Source of the DNA: JBMDXB01 sp048594975
Lineage (GTDB): Bacteria > Acidobacteriota > Vicinamibacteria > Vicinamibacterales > 2-12-FULL-66-21
Reading direction: 5' to 3'
Assembly: GCA_048594975.1 (NCBI GenBank)
Contig: JBMDXQ010000090.1
Coordinates: 372,001 to 436,000 of the forward strand
Length of the DNA: 64,000 bases
Shown here: positions 52,172 to 61,267 of the stretch, in pieces
Numbering within the stretch: position 1 is the first letter of the stretch
Layout of the letters: every line of letters starts with the position of its first letter
Made by a program: the position numbers and the translations under genes
Notes under the pieces: model-generated
The model's database searches: none
The model's input: only the letters and a program-made list of their open reading frames with translations
What the model was told of the DNA's origin: nothing

Positions 52172-54835
52172 ATGATCCCGGTCCTCGCAGTGGCGCTGGC
52201 CCTGGGGCTCGGCCCGCAGCAGGGACGCGCGCAGGACGCCGGTTCCGCCGCGCTCCTGCCGAAAATAGAAGCGGCCGCGACGGCTGTCGACCGCGCGGCG
52301 ATTATGGATCTCGCCGCCGCCGACGCCGACCGGGATTCCCTCGGGGTCTTTGCCACGACGCTCACCTGGCCCCCGGTCAGCCGCATCATTATCAAGGAAC
52401 GCGACCAGATGCCGCTCGACGATGGGCTGCTGGCGGTGCTGTGGGAGGTGTTCGTCGAGCGAGGGATCGAGGGGCGCGTCGCCACCTGGCAGACGGAGCT
52501 GAGCCGCGCCGGTCCGTCCGCCGACTGGCGGATCAAGCGGGTAGTCCGCCTCTCGACGGCGAGCGGCCTGTTCCGCCTGGCACTGGACCGGACGCGTCAG
52601 TTCGAGGTCCGGGGGCTCGCCGTGCGTGGCCCGGACCTGGCCATCGATATGCCCTCGGGCAATCTCTTCTATGCGGCGACGCCGGGCGGCCCGACCGCCG
52701 TCGTGCTGCTCGGCCGCGGCCGCATGCGGTTTGCGCCGCCCGACGCGGCCGAGCGAACGCAGGTGCGCATCTTCTCCGGCCACGACATCCTCGAAACCGA
52801 TTTCGACGCCGCCTTCATCCGGGTGCGGCCGGCGGACTTCGAATCAGTGTTCAAGGCGACCGCGCTCACCCCTCGCGAGGTGGACGGCGGCGCGCTGCGG
52901 CGGGCAGAGGACGTCTTCGAGGAGTACGTCGGACGCACGCTGCAGGTCGACCTGGGCGATCTGAGCCGCGATCGCTGGTCGCTCACGCCGCAAGCCGGCG
53001 ATCTCATCGCCGAGGTGCGCACGCGCAAGTATGGGAGCCTGACCTACGCGCGCTCCAGCGGGGAGTCGGAGGACATCGCCGTGTTCGAGCGGCGCCGGCG
53101 CCGCAACATCTCCATCTATGCCTCGGCGGAGAAGCTGGCAGAACGCGGGCGCTTCTACAGCGACGACGACCTGGTCGACTACGACGTGCTCGAGTACGAC
53201 ATCGAGACCGAGATCGACCCGCGGCGGCTGTGGATCGACGGTCAGGCGCGCATCAAGCTGCGCATCCGGGCCCCCTCCGCGAGCACGCTGACGCTGAAGC
53301 TCGCCGAGCCGCTCGTTGTCCGCGGCATCTACTCGCCCGGACTCGGCCGCCTGCTGCACCTGCGCAGCGTCGGGCAGAACAGCGTCATCGTCAATCTGCC
53401 GGTGACGGTCGTCGCGGGAACCGATCTGTGGCTGAACGTGCTCTACGGCGGCCGGCTCGAGCCGCAGGAGCTGGATCGGGAGGCGATCCAGATCACCCGC
53501 GAGCAGGCGCAGGAGACGACGATTGTCCTCGAGCCGCGCTACATGTACAGCAACCGCAGCTACTGGTATCCGCAATCGGTGGTGAGCGACTACGCGACCG
53601 TGCGGCTGCGGATCACCGTGCCGGCGGAATTCGACGTGGTCGCCAGCGGCGACCCGACCGGCGCGCCGGCGCCGCCGCCAGGGGTCACCGAACCGGGGCG
53701 CCCCCGCAAGGTGTACGTGTTCACGTCGCGCGAGCCGCTGCGCTACCTGGCGTGCGCAGTGAGCCGCTTCAACCCGGTCGCCACGGCGGAGCTGAGCATC
53801 CCGTCGCGGGCGCCGTCGCCCGTTGTCGATACCGCATCGGGCCCCGGGTCGCCAACCACGGAAGTCGGTTCGGAACTGAAGCTGTACGTACAGGCCAACC
53901 CGCGGCAGATGCACCGCGCGCGCAGCCTGACCGAAACCGCCAAGGCGGTGTTCGCGTTCTACGCGTCGATCGTCGGCGATGCGCCGTATCCGAGCTTCAC
54001 GCTCGCGGTGAGCGAGAGCGATCTCCCGGGTGGCCACAGCCCCGCGTACTTCGCGGTGTTGAACCAGTCGCTCCCCGGGATGCCGACGACCTGGCGCAAC
54101 GACCCGGTCAGCTTCGACGAGTACCCGAACTTCTTCCTGGCGCACGAGATGGCACACCAGTGGTGGGGACAGGCCGTCGGCTGGAAGAACTACCACGAGC
54201 AATGGCTCAGCGAGGGCTTCTCGCAGTATTTCGCCGCGCTCTACGGGCAGCAGGAACGCGGCGCGGGCGGGTTCACGTCCATCCTGCGGCAGATGCGGTC
54301 GACCGCCATCCAGGCATCCACGCAGGGACCGGTCTTTCTCGGCTACCGCCTGGGCCACATCAAGGGCGAAGGACGGGTGTTCAGGTCGATCGTCTACAAC
54401 AAGGGCGCGATGGTGCTGCACATGCTGCGCCGGCTGGTCGGCGACGAGGTCTTCTTCGCCGGGCTGCGCAGCTTCTACGCGGAATGGCGGTTCCGCAAGG
54501 CGGGCACCGACGACTTCCGCAAGGCGATGGAGCGCGCGGCCGGCCGGAGCCTGGAACGCTTCTTCGAGGACTGGATCTTCGGCGACCGCATCCCGACCGT
54601 GTCGTTCGAGTACAAGCTGGCGGACGATCGGTCGGCGGCGCTGCGCTTCGAGCAGCGCGGCACGCCAGCGGAGTTCCCGGTCACCGTGACGGTCAACTAC
54701 GCAACCGGCGACTCGGAGGAGGTGGTCGTCGCGCTCAGCGAACGTCTCACCGAACGGACCATCCCGCTGAAGGCGGCGCTGCGCAGCGTGGATGTCAACG
54801 CGGACCACGCTGCGCTGGCGCGGATCGAGCGATAG
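52172..54835 (+). CDS. Secreted M1-family zinc aminopeptidase
   Basis: An 887-residue protein with a short signal peptide (1-20). An N-terminal region of about 300 residues has no clear family. The M1 beta domain follows (about 330-560), then the catalytic domain with HEMAHQWWGQ (H658, E659, H662) and the third ligand E681 in WLSEGFSQY. The GAMEN exopeptidase motif is not recognisable; the matching place reads GGHSPAYFAVLNQS. The enzyme may thus differ from standard aminopeptidases. The C-terminal beta domain has TVTVNYATGDSEEVVV. The ATG has AGGAG 6 nt upstream. It would digest peptides outside the cell membrane. Confidence 0.88.
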   Translation: MIPVLAVALALGLGPQQGRAQDAGSAALLPKIEAAATAVDRAAIMDLAAADADRDSLGVFATTLTWPPVSRIIIKERDQMPLDDGLLAVLWEVFVERGIEGRVATWQTELSRAGPSADWRIKRVVRLSTASGLFRLALDRTRQFEVRGLAVRGPDLAIDMPSGNLFYAATPGGPTAVVLLGRGRMRFAPPDAAERTQVRIFSGHDILETDFDAAFIRVRPADFESVFKATALTPREVDGGALRRAEDVFEEYVGRTLQVDLGDLSRDRWSLTPQAGDLIAEVRTRKYGSLTYARSSGESEDIAVFERRRRRNISIYASAEKLAERGRFYSDDDLVDYDVLEYDIETEIDPRRLWIDGQARIKLRIRAPSASTLTLKLAEPLVVRGIYSPGLGRLLHLRSVGQNSVIVNLPVTVVAGTDLWLNVLYGGRLEPQELDREAIQITREQAQETTIVLEPRYMYSNRSYWYPQSVVSDYATVRLRITVPAEFDVVASGDPTGAPAPPPGVTEPGRPRKVYVFTSREPLRYLACAVSRFNPVATAELSIPSRAPSPVVDTASGPGSPTTEVGSELKLYVQANPRQMHRARSLTETAKAVFAFYASIVGDAPYPSFTLAVSESDLPGGHSPAYFAVLNQSLPGMPTTWRNDPVSFDEYPNFFLAHEMAHQWWGQAVGWKNYHEQWLSEGFSQYFAALYGQQERGAGGFTSILRQMRSTAIQASTQGPVFLGYRLGHIKGEGRVFRSIVYNKGAMVLHMLRRLVGDEVFFAGLRSFYAEWRFRKAGTDDFRKAMERAAGRSLERFFEDWIFGDRIPTVSFEYKLADDRSAALRFEQRGTPAEFPVTVTVNYATGDSEEVVVALSERLTERTIPLKAALRSVDVNADHAALARIER

Positions 54836-54852
54836 GATGGTGAACAGCGCGT

Positions 54853-54876
54853 CGCGTCAACGCCCGATGCCAACTC
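54853..54876. repeat. Dispersed short repeat, copy 2
   Basis: CGCGTCAACGCCC, four variable bases and CCAACTC: the reverse complement of the copy at 16438-16462, except for the variable middle. About 30 bp further on, ATTGGGGCGTTGG forms a second, related unit in the other orientation, so the gap between the M1 gene and the small membrane protein can fold back on itself. Confidence 0.6.
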
Positions 54877-54953
54877 CCAAATGTCAACGGGCCGCGTTCG
54901 GGTCATGGGGTATTGGGGCGTTGGCCGCTGGGAGGTGTCGCCAGCGTTGTCGT

Positions 54954-55388
54954 TCACTGCAGGTAGATCGAGGCGACCTTCAACTCCCCGTCGCGATCGA
55001 TAGGCTCGAAGACGAGGATGAACCGCGTCCCGGCGTACTCATAGAACCGGGTGAGCCGCTCCCCGAGCAGCCCGCGGTCGACTTCCTGCCGTCCGCTCTC
55101 GGCGGCGCGCCCGAGCCGCTCCGCGACCGCCGCCAGCGTGTCGCCAATCTTCAGCTCCTTGCCGTCGGCGAGCGGCAGCACGGCCACCGAGACGGCCCGC
55201 CCGGGAATGACCGCCGGCACGCTGACCGGCAGCGGCAGCGCCGCCGCGGACGGGCGGCGCGGCGTGGTCTTCAGCTCGTGCAGGATCATGGCGCCGACGA
55301 GTACGGTGGCACCGAGAAAGGCCGCGGCGACGAACCACTCGAGCGCCGCGGCAATGCGGAAGCGCCAGCGCGACTGGAGCGCGTCCAT
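54954..55388 (-). CDS. Hypothetical membrane-anchored protein
   Basis: A 144-residue protein that I do not recognise. One helix at about 12-36 (LEWFVAAAFLGATVLVGAMI) is followed by a Pro/Ala linker and a soluble domain (about 58-144). The domain contains VAVLPLADGKELKIGDTLAAV, LGERLTRFYEYAGTRFILVF and ends in VASIYLQ. It has no cysteine pair or catalytic motif. The ATG has GGGAGG 5 nt before it, so expression is likely. The neighbours are convergent (M1 peptidase) and divergent (NuoG-like). Confidence 0.7.
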   Translation of the reverse strand: MDALQSRWRFRIAAALEWFVAAAFLGATVLVGAMILHELKTTPRRPSAAALPLPVSVPAVIPGRAVSVAVLPLADGKELKIGDTLAAVAERLGRAAESGRQEVDRGLLGERLTRFYEYAGTRFILVFEPIDRDGELKVASIYLQ

Positions 55389-55478
55389 AGTGGCCTCCCT
55401 GCTGGGACGAGGTGGCCTGGTGTGTGAGCCCCACTGTAGGCCCGGCCCCGTCGGCTGTCAAGGAACCGGCGGGGAAGG

Positions 55479-55484
55479 TATGAT
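55479..55484 (+). promoter_or_regulatory. -10 box TATGAT for the NuoG-like gene
   Basis: TATGAT ends 9 nt before ATG 55494, with no Shine-Dalgarno sequence between. The NuoG-like/DsbD pair therefore probably starts as a leaderless transcript. Confidence 0.6.
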
Positions 55485-55493
55485 CGATAGGTT

Positions 55494-57287
55494 ATGGAAA
55501 CGGTTACGCTGACGATCGACGGCCGCCAGATCACGACCGAGAAGGGCAAGACCGTCCTCCAGGCTGCCATCGAAAACGGCATCAAGATCCCGTACTACTG
55601 CTATCACCCCGCGCTCGGCGTGGACGGCTCGTGCCGTGTCTGCATCGTCAAGGTCGAGAAGATCCCGAAGCTGCAGACCTCGTGCTCGACCCCGGTCGCA
55701 GAGGGGATGGTTGTCTCGACCCAGGCGCCCGACGTCGTCGCCGCACGGGCCAGCGTGTTCGAGTTCCTGTTGATCAATCACCCGCTCGACTGCCCGGTGT
55801 GTGACAAGGGCGGCGAGTGCCCGCTGCAGGATTTTTCCTACAGCTTCGGCCCCAACGAGAGCCGCATGGACTTCCCCCGCCGCGTCTTCGACGGCGAGGG
55901 GGTGCGCGCCGACGTCGACTTCGGCCCGACGCTGCTGCTGAACCGCAACCGCTGCATTCTGTGCACGCGGTGCGTCCGGTTCATGCGCGAGATTGACGGC
56001 GACGCGCAGATCTCGATCGTGGACCGCGGGTACGGCAGCGAGATCGCCACGTTCCAAGAGGAGGGCGTGCTTTCGCTGATCTCCGGCAACCTGATGGACG
56101 TCTGTCCCGTGGGCGCGATCACCACCCGCGACTACCGCTTCAAGTCGCGGCCATGGGATAACCCGAACGCGGTAGACACCATCTGCACGCTGTGCGAGCG
56201 CGGCTGCAACACCACGGCGTGGATCAAGGCGAAGCCGGAGTGGGCGAAGGGGGCGCAGCTGATCCGCATGACGCCGCGGTTCAACCCCGCAGTCAACCAG
56301 TACTGGATGTGCGACATCGGCCGCTTCGACTACCGCTGGATCGAGGGGGACGAGCGGCTGCAGAAGCCGCTGCTCCGCACCGAGGCGGGGTCGCTCGAGC
56401 CGACCGACTGGACCAACGCGCTGACCAAGCTCGCCGATCGCGTCACCGCCGCCGGCGGCGCCGCTGCGCTTCGCTTCCTCGTCTCGGCGCACGCGTCGCT
56501 CGAGGAGCTGTTCCTCGTCGGCTATCTTGGAAACGCGTGGGGCACGCCGGCCAGCGGTGTCGCGATCTCGTGGCGCACGCGCGAGAAGCCGCAGCCGCCG
56601 CGGACGAAGTTCAAGATCCCTGCAGTGGACGCCCCGAACGTCATCGGCGCGCGCGATCTCGGATTCCCGGTCGAGGTCTCGAAGGACGGGGCGGCGGAGC
56701 TGTCGGCGTTCCGCGCCGAGGTCGAGCAGGGCCGCGTGAAAGCACTGTACGTGCTCGACCCTGGTCCGGTACGGTCAATCGGAGAGGTCGGCTGGATCAT
56801 CGAGGCGCGCAGGTCGGGCCGTCTCGGCCTGCTCGTCGTCCAGGGTGTTCTCCTCACCGAGCTCGCGAAGGCGGCTGACCTCGTCCTGCCCGGCGCATCG
56901 TGGGTTGAGAAGGACGCCTCTTACGTGAACGGCGCCGGCCTGCTGCAGGGATCGGCGCGCGCGATTGCGCCTCCCGGGGAAGCCCAGGAAGACTGGCAGG
57001 TGCTCGTCAACGTGGGGCTCGCGCTTGGCGCGGCGCCGACCTACACGAACAGCGCGGCGATCAGGTCGGAACTGGCGGCGGCGCTACGGGGGAACCCGCG
57101 ATACGAACACCTGTCGGAACTCGCGTTCGCGCGCCCCGTGCCGGCCCGCCACTGGCTGCAGGCATCGAACCCGTCGGAGCGATGGAAGTGGGACTTCATG
57201 TTCCAGGACCTGCCACCGGTGAAGTTCGCCGGCGTGCCGGCGGCGACGTCGCTGCCGAACGCCATTACCCTGCGCAAAGTGGACTGA
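55494..57287 (+). CDS. nuoG: NuoG-like iron-sulfur subunit (NADH:quinone oxidoreductase/hydrogenase type)
   Basis: A 597-residue protein. It has a 2Fe-2S ferredoxin domain with C36, C47, C50 and C64, and a His-ligated cluster site H96, C100, C103, C109. A 4Fe-4S site with C154, C157, C160 and C204 follows. A fourth site is C231-xx-C234-xxx-C238 with C273, at the start of a molybdopterin-oxidoreductase-like domain. That last domain is short (about 325 residues), so the protein is smaller than most complex I NuoG. It would pass electrons between a NADH-oxidising partner and a quinone or other acceptor. No other nuo, hox or fdh gene is in the window, so the symbol is a family label only. Confidence 0.85.
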   Translation: METVTLTIDGRQITTEKGKTVLQAAIENGIKIPYYCYHPALGVDGSCRVCIVKVEKIPKLQTSCSTPVAEGMVVSTQAPDVVAARASVFEFLLINHPLDCPVCDKGGECPLQDFSYSFGPNESRMDFPRRVFDGEGVRADVDFGPTLLLNRNRCILCTRCVRFMREIDGDAQISIVDRGYGSEIATFQEEGVLSLISGNLMDVCPVGAITTRDYRFKSRPWDNPNAVDTICTLCERGCNTTAWIKAKPEWAKGAQLIRMTPRFNPAVNQYWMCDIGRFDYRWIEGDERLQKPLLRTEAGSLEPTDWTNALTKLADRVTAAGGAAALRFLVSAHASLEELFLVGYLGNAWGTPASGVAISWRTREKPQPPRTKFKIPAVDAPNVIGARDLGFPVEVSKDGAAELSAFRAEVEQGRVKALYVLDPGPVRSIGEVGWIIEARRSGRLGLLVVQGVLLTELAKAADLVLPGASWVEKDASYVNGAGLLQGSARAIAPPGEAQEDWQVLVNVGLALGAAPTYTNSAAIRSELAAALRGNPRYEHLSELAFARPVPARHWLQASNPSERWKWDFMFQDLPPVKFAGVPAATSLPNAITLRKVD

Positions 57288-59050
57288 TGACGCGTCGCCT
57301 TCGCACTGCGGCGCTCGCAGTCCTGTGCGTCGTCGTGGGTGCAGGTGCCCACGCGCTGGCGCAGGGCCGCCCCCCGCGTGCCGACGTGACGGCGATCGCC
57401 GAGCAGGACGCCGTCACCAGGGGGCATGCCGTCCGCGTGGCCGTGAAGGTGGTCCTCCCACCCGGGCTTCACGCCAACTCCAACAAACCACGTGATCCGT
57501 CGCTGATACCGACTGTCCTCTCGATCACGCCACCCGTCGGAGTGACGGTCGAGGAAATCGTCTATCCGAAACCGGCGGACCTGATCCAAAAGGGAGCGGA
57601 CCAGCCGCTCAGCGTCTTCGAGCAGGAGTTCTACATCGGCGCGGTGCTTAGGGTGTCGAGCCAGACCCCCGCGGGGGACGTGACGATTCCCGCACGTCTC
57701 CGCTACCAGGCGTGTGACGAGGCGGTCTGCTATCTCCCGGCGACGGCACAAGTCCAGTGGACGCTGAAGGCCGCCAGTGGCGGAAGCGGAGCTTCCGGGC
57801 GGGAGGACGCCGCCGTATTCGCAACGATTCCGTTCGGTTCCGGCGAGCGGCCGGCCGCGACCGGGGCCGAGGGGGAGGGCGAGGCCGCTCCTGCCAGTTC
57901 GGCCGCTTCGGGCGACGCGCTCCAGGCGCTCGACCGCTTCACAATCCTGGGCGTGGGAGCCGGTTACCTCGACACCGGCGATTTCCTGGCGTTCATCCGC
58001 AACGCCGAATCCGGTGTCGTCGAGAAGAGCTGGTTCGAGGGGCGCGGCGCCGCCGCCATCCTTGCCATGGTCCTGCTCGGCGGCCTTGCGCTCAACCTCA
58101 CGCCGTGCGTCCTCCCGATGATTCCGATCAACCTGTCGATTATCGGGGCCGGTGCGCAGGCCGGCTCACGGAAACGCGGGCTGCTGCTCGGCGCCACCTA
58201 CGGCGGAGCGATGGCCGTGGCCTACGGTGTACTCGGCCTCATCGTCATCCTGACGGCGAGCACGTTCGGATCCATCAATGCCTCGCCCTGGTTCAATCTC
58301 GGGATCGCGATCCTGTTCGTGGCGCTCGCGCTGGCGATGTTCGACGTCTTCGAGATCGACCTGTCGCGCTTGTCGAGCGGGTTCCTCGTCGCCGAAGCAA
58401 GCCGTGGCACCTTCCTGCTCGCTTTCACCATGGGCGCGATCGCGGCGCTGCTCGCCGGCGCGTGCGTGGCGCCGGTCGTCATCCAGGTGATCGTCTTTTC
58501 GAGCAACCTCTATTCGAGCGGCACGAGCGCGGCGCTGGCGCTGCCCTTCCTGCTTGGGGTAGGGATGGCCATTCCATGGCCGATCGCGGGCGCCGGGATC
58601 GCCGCGCTCCCGAAGCCCGGCGCCTGGATGGTACGGGTCAAGCAGGCCTTCGGCGTCTTCATCCTCGGCATGGCGGTGTACTACGGTTACATCGCGTACG
58701 GGCTGTTCGCGAGCCGCTGGGTGGACGCGGCCGAGGTGGAGTCCAGCGTCGCCGAGAAGCTGAAAGAAGGATGGCATGCCGACCTGGCCGCCGGCCTCGC
58801 CGCCGCCGAGCGAGAGCAGCAGCCGGTGCTGGTCGATCTGTGGGCCACCTGGTGCAAGAACTGCCTGACCATGGACAGGACGACGCTGAGGGATCCGAAG
58901 GTGACCGAGGCGCTGGCGAACTACGTCAAGATCAAGTACCAAGCCGAGCGTCCCGACGAGCCGCCCGCCAACGCCGTCATGCAGCGGTTCGGCGCCATCG
59001 GCCTGCCCACCTACGTCATCCTCAAACCGAAGCGTCCCGCCTCACCCTGA
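57287..59050 (+). CDS. dsbD: Thiol:disulfide interchange protein DsbD
   Basis: A 587-residue protein with a signal peptide (1-25) and an N-terminal periplasmic domain with the redox pair in YQACDEAVCYLP. The central part has eight membrane helices with the cysteines of NLTPCVLPMIPI and LLAGACVAPVVIQ. The C-terminal thioredoxin-like domain has WATWCKNC (C523, C526). All three cysteine pairs of DsbD are present, so it can carry electrons from cytoplasmic thioredoxin to periplasmic proteins. The start overlaps the NuoG stop by 1 nt (TGATG), hence co-translation. The end overlaps the convergent lipid-kinase gene by 29 bp. Confidence 0.92.
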   Translation: MTRRLRTAALAVLCVVVGAGAHALAQGRPPRADVTAIAEQDAVTRGHAVRVAVKVVLPPGLHANSNKPRDPSLIPTVLSITPPVGVTVEEIVYPKPADLIQKGADQPLSVFEQEFYIGAVLRVSSQTPAGDVTIPARLRYQACDEAVCYLPATAQVQWTLKAASGGSGASGREDAAVFATIPFGSGERPAATGAEGEGEAAPASSAASGDALQALDRFTILGVGAGYLDTGDFLAFIRNAESGVVEKSWFEGRGAAAILAMVLLGGLALNLTPCVLPMIPINLSIIGAGAQAGSRKRGLLLGATYGGAMAVAYGVLGLIVILTASTFGSINASPWFNLGIAILFVALALAMFDVFEIDLSRLSSGFLVAEASRGTFLLAFTMGAIAALLAGACVAPVVIQVIVFSSNLYSSGTSAALALPFLLGVGMAIPWPIAGAGIAALPKPGAWMVRVKQAFGVFILGMAVYYGYIAYGLFASRWVDAAEVESSVAEKLKEGWHADLAAGLAAAEREQQPVLVDLWATWCKNCLTMDRTTLRDPKVTEALANYVKIKYQAERPDEPPANAVMQRFGAIGLPTYVILKPKRPASP

Positions 59051-59924
59051 CGCGCAGCGCGCCGGGGATGATCGCCACGTCGACGCGGCGCTCGGCCACG
59101 GCCGGCTCACCGTCCACGTGGAACTCGATCGGCCCGTCCGCCTCGATGGACGCCTCCCTGATGCGGTCGACGGTCACGCCCCGCACCCGATGCGTTGCCG
59201 CGAATGCGAGGTACGGCGCATCGCGGAAGCGCGCCAGCAGCGATCGATCCTCGATGACAGTGGCGTCGAGCAGGCCGTCGTCCAGCTCCGCCTGCGGCGC
59301 AATCCGCGCGCCCATCCCGAACTCGCGGCCGTTGGCGAACACCATGAGCAGCGCCCGGACGCGGCGCTGCCGTCCGTCGAGGGTGACGCGGTACTCGGCC
59401 GCCTCGTCGCGGCACCCCTCGCGGACGCCTATTGAAACGTAGGGCCAGCGGCCGCGGCGGCCCTGGGCACGTTCGTTGAACACGCGTGCGATGCGCGCGT
59501 CGAAGCCGACGCCCGCCACGTTGAAGAACGGCCGGCCGGCCATCAGGCCGGCGTCGATGACACGCGTGACGCCGTCGAATGCGGCGGCGATCGCTGCCGC
59601 CGGCACGCGCGGAACCGCGAGCGCGGCCGCGAGCCCGTTGCCCGAGCCGGCGGGCACGATCGCGAGGACGGTCGGCGTGCGCATGAGCGCCGTGCCTGCC
59701 TCGTTGATCGTTCCATCCCCACCCCACGCGATCACCAGCGGCGCGTTCGCGGCTGCTGCCGCGGCGGCCAACTCGCGTGCGTGACCGGCGCGCTCGGTCA
59801 CGTGGATGTCGAGCGCGATGCCGCGGCGATTCGCCTCTTCGCGCAGGATCGACGCGCGCCGCGTCGCCGCCAGCCGATCCGCGCCGGCGCCGGAAATCGG
59901 GTTGATGATCGCGATTGCACGCAT
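59022..59924 (-). CDS. Diacylglycerol/lipid kinase-family protein (YegS/DagK-like)
   Basis: A 300-residue soluble protein. IINPISGAGADRLAA at the N-terminus and WGGDGTINEAG (G68-G71) form the nucleotide site, with VPAGSGNGLAAAL nearby. The C-terminal beta domain has FHVDGEP. The order is that of the DAGK catalytic family, which phosphorylates diacylglycerol or related lipids at the membrane (known). It could be part of phospholipid recycling or sphingoid-base phosphorylation. Its 3' end overlaps dsbD by 29 bp, and it diverges from the GAF gene. Confidence 0.9.
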   Translation of the reverse strand: MRAIAIINPISGAGADRLAATRRASILREEANRRGIALDIHVTERAGHARELAAAAAAANAPLVIAWGGDGTINEAGTALMRTPTVLAIVPAGSGNGLAAALAVPRVPAAAIAAAFDGVTRVIDAGLMAGRPFFNVAGVGFDARIARVFNERAQGRRGRWPYVSIGVREGCRDEAAEYRVTLDGRQRRVRALLMVFANGREFGMGARIAPQAELDDGLLDATVIEDRSLLARFRDAPYLAFAATHRVRGVTVDRIREASIEADGPIEFHVDGEPAVAERRVDVAIIPGALRVRVRRDASV

Positions 59925-59944
59925 GAGCGCCCCGGGAGCTTTGC

Positions 59945-59951
59945 TATAGTA
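59945..59951. promoter_or_regulatory. Overlapping divergent -10 boxes for 59924(-) and 60020(+)
   Basis: On the plus strand TATAGT (59945-59950) can serve the GAF gene with a leader of some 60 nt. On the minus strand TACTAT (59951-59946) lies 21 nt before the lipid kinase ATG. The two hexamers share five base pairs. The arrangement resembles the palindromic box at 38378, but with real leaders. Confidence 0.55.
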
Positions 59952-60019
59952 CCGTCACACCGGCCCGGCGAACGCGGCGTTGCCACGCCTCCGCGCTGAC
60001 GGGTGGCCGGAGCGGTCGT

Positions 60020-61267
60020 ATGAGAAGCGTGCCCGTTCGCGTGATGCTCCTGATCCTGTTCGTTGCTGCGACGGCCGCGGCGGGATACGTCATCTGGACG
60101 TTGGAAGCGAAGCGGCGCGCGGGTGCCGAGGTGGCCGCGTCCCTCGACGCAGGCGTCACCGCGGCCGCGCGCGGCTTTCTGGAACTGCGCGCCGCGCAGG
60201 CGGCGTACGTCGCCGCCGGCCAGGGCGAGGAGTTCTGGATCGAGCGGGCCGGCGCCATCATCCTGGATCTGAAGGCGTCAATCGCCGGCATTCGGGCGCA
60301 CGCGGCCACCCCGCAGGCACAGACCGCGATCGACCAGGCCCTCGCGCTGGTGCAGGATTTCGAGGCGATCGATGCCCGCGCCCGCCAGTACGCACGCGGC
60401 GGGCAGCGGCTGATCGCCTCCGACCTGATCTTCTCCGACGGCCTCGATCTGACCGGCGGCGCGATTGCCGCGCTCGACGAGGCACGGCAGGCGGATCGCG
60501 AGCACCATGCAAGCACCGCCCGCGACCTGCGACGCACGCAGGCGCTCGCGCTTGGCGCGCACGGCCTGTTCGCGGTGCTCGTCGCCGGTCTGCTCGCTCC
60601 CCTCGGCGCTCGCAGAGCTCCCGCGCCGCGCGTGGCGATTGTCGCGCCGGCTCCCGACGGGTTCGCACGCGAGGCGGGGCCCCTCGATCTTGCCCTCAGG
60701 ATCGAGGAGGAGCCAGCCGCGCCCGTGCCCCCAGCCCGGAGTTCCGAGGAGCCGGCCTCAGCGCAACCGGCGATGCTCGACACGCTTGCGGCGGTGTGCA
60801 CGGAGCTGGCGCGAGCCGCCGACACGCAGTCGCTCCCCGCGGTGCTCGAGCGCGCCGCCGAAAGCCTCAACGCCTCCGGGATCGTCATCTGGATTGTGGA
60901 TCCGGATGGGCGCGAACTGACTCCGGTGCTCTCGCACGGCTACTCGCCGCTGTTCCTGAGCCGGCTCGGCACGATCGAACGGAACGCGCAGAACGCGACC
61001 GCCGCGGCCTTCCGCACCGGTCTCCTGCAGACGGTAAGAGCCGATGCGACGTCGAGCGGCGCCATTGCGGCGCCGCTCGTATCGCCGCTGGGGACGGTCG
61101 GGGTGATGGCGGCGGAAGTGCGTGACGGGGGGGAAGCCCGGCCGGACCGGCTGGCGGCCGCCAGCATCCTGGCGGCCCAGCTCGCGACGCTCGTGGGCCC
61201 GCCGCTGCCGCCGAAGGCGGACAGCGCCCCCGACCTGGACACCGGCCGCGTGCCCCGACTCGCCTAG
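60020..61267 (+). CDS. Membrane-anchored GAF-domain protein
   Basis: A 415-residue protein. A membrane helix (about 5-27) and a mostly helical periplasmic domain (about 30-175) are followed by a second helix (about 180-200). A Pro/Ala-rich linker then leads to a cytoplasmic GAF domain (about 255-395, VLERAAESLNASGIVIWIVD and APLVSPLGTVGVMAAEV). There is no HAMP, kinase, GGDEF or methyl-accepting part, so it is a sensor without visible output. The end is an Ala/Pro tail. GGAGCGG precedes the ATG by a few bases. The stop overlaps the convergent PDZ gene by 4 nt. Confidence 0.78.
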   Translation: MRSVPVRVMLLILFVAATAAAGYVIWTLEAKRRAGAEVAASLDAGVTAAARGFLELRAAQAAYVAAGQGEEFWIERAGAIILDLKASIAGIRAHAATPQAQTAIDQALALVQDFEAIDARARQYARGGQRLIASDLIFSDGLDLTGGAIAALDEARQADREHHASTARDLRRTQALALGAHGLFAVLVAGLLAPLGARRAPAPRVAIVAPAPDGFAREAGPLDLALRIEEEPAAPVPPARSSEEPASAQPAMLDTLAAVCTELARAADTQSLPAVLERAAESLNASGIVIWIVDPDGRELTPVLSHGYSPLFLSRLGTIERNAQNATAAAFRTGLLQTVRADATSSGAIAAPLVSPLGTVGVMAAEVRDGGEARPDRLAAASILAAQLATLVGPPLPPKADSAPDLDTGRVPRLA

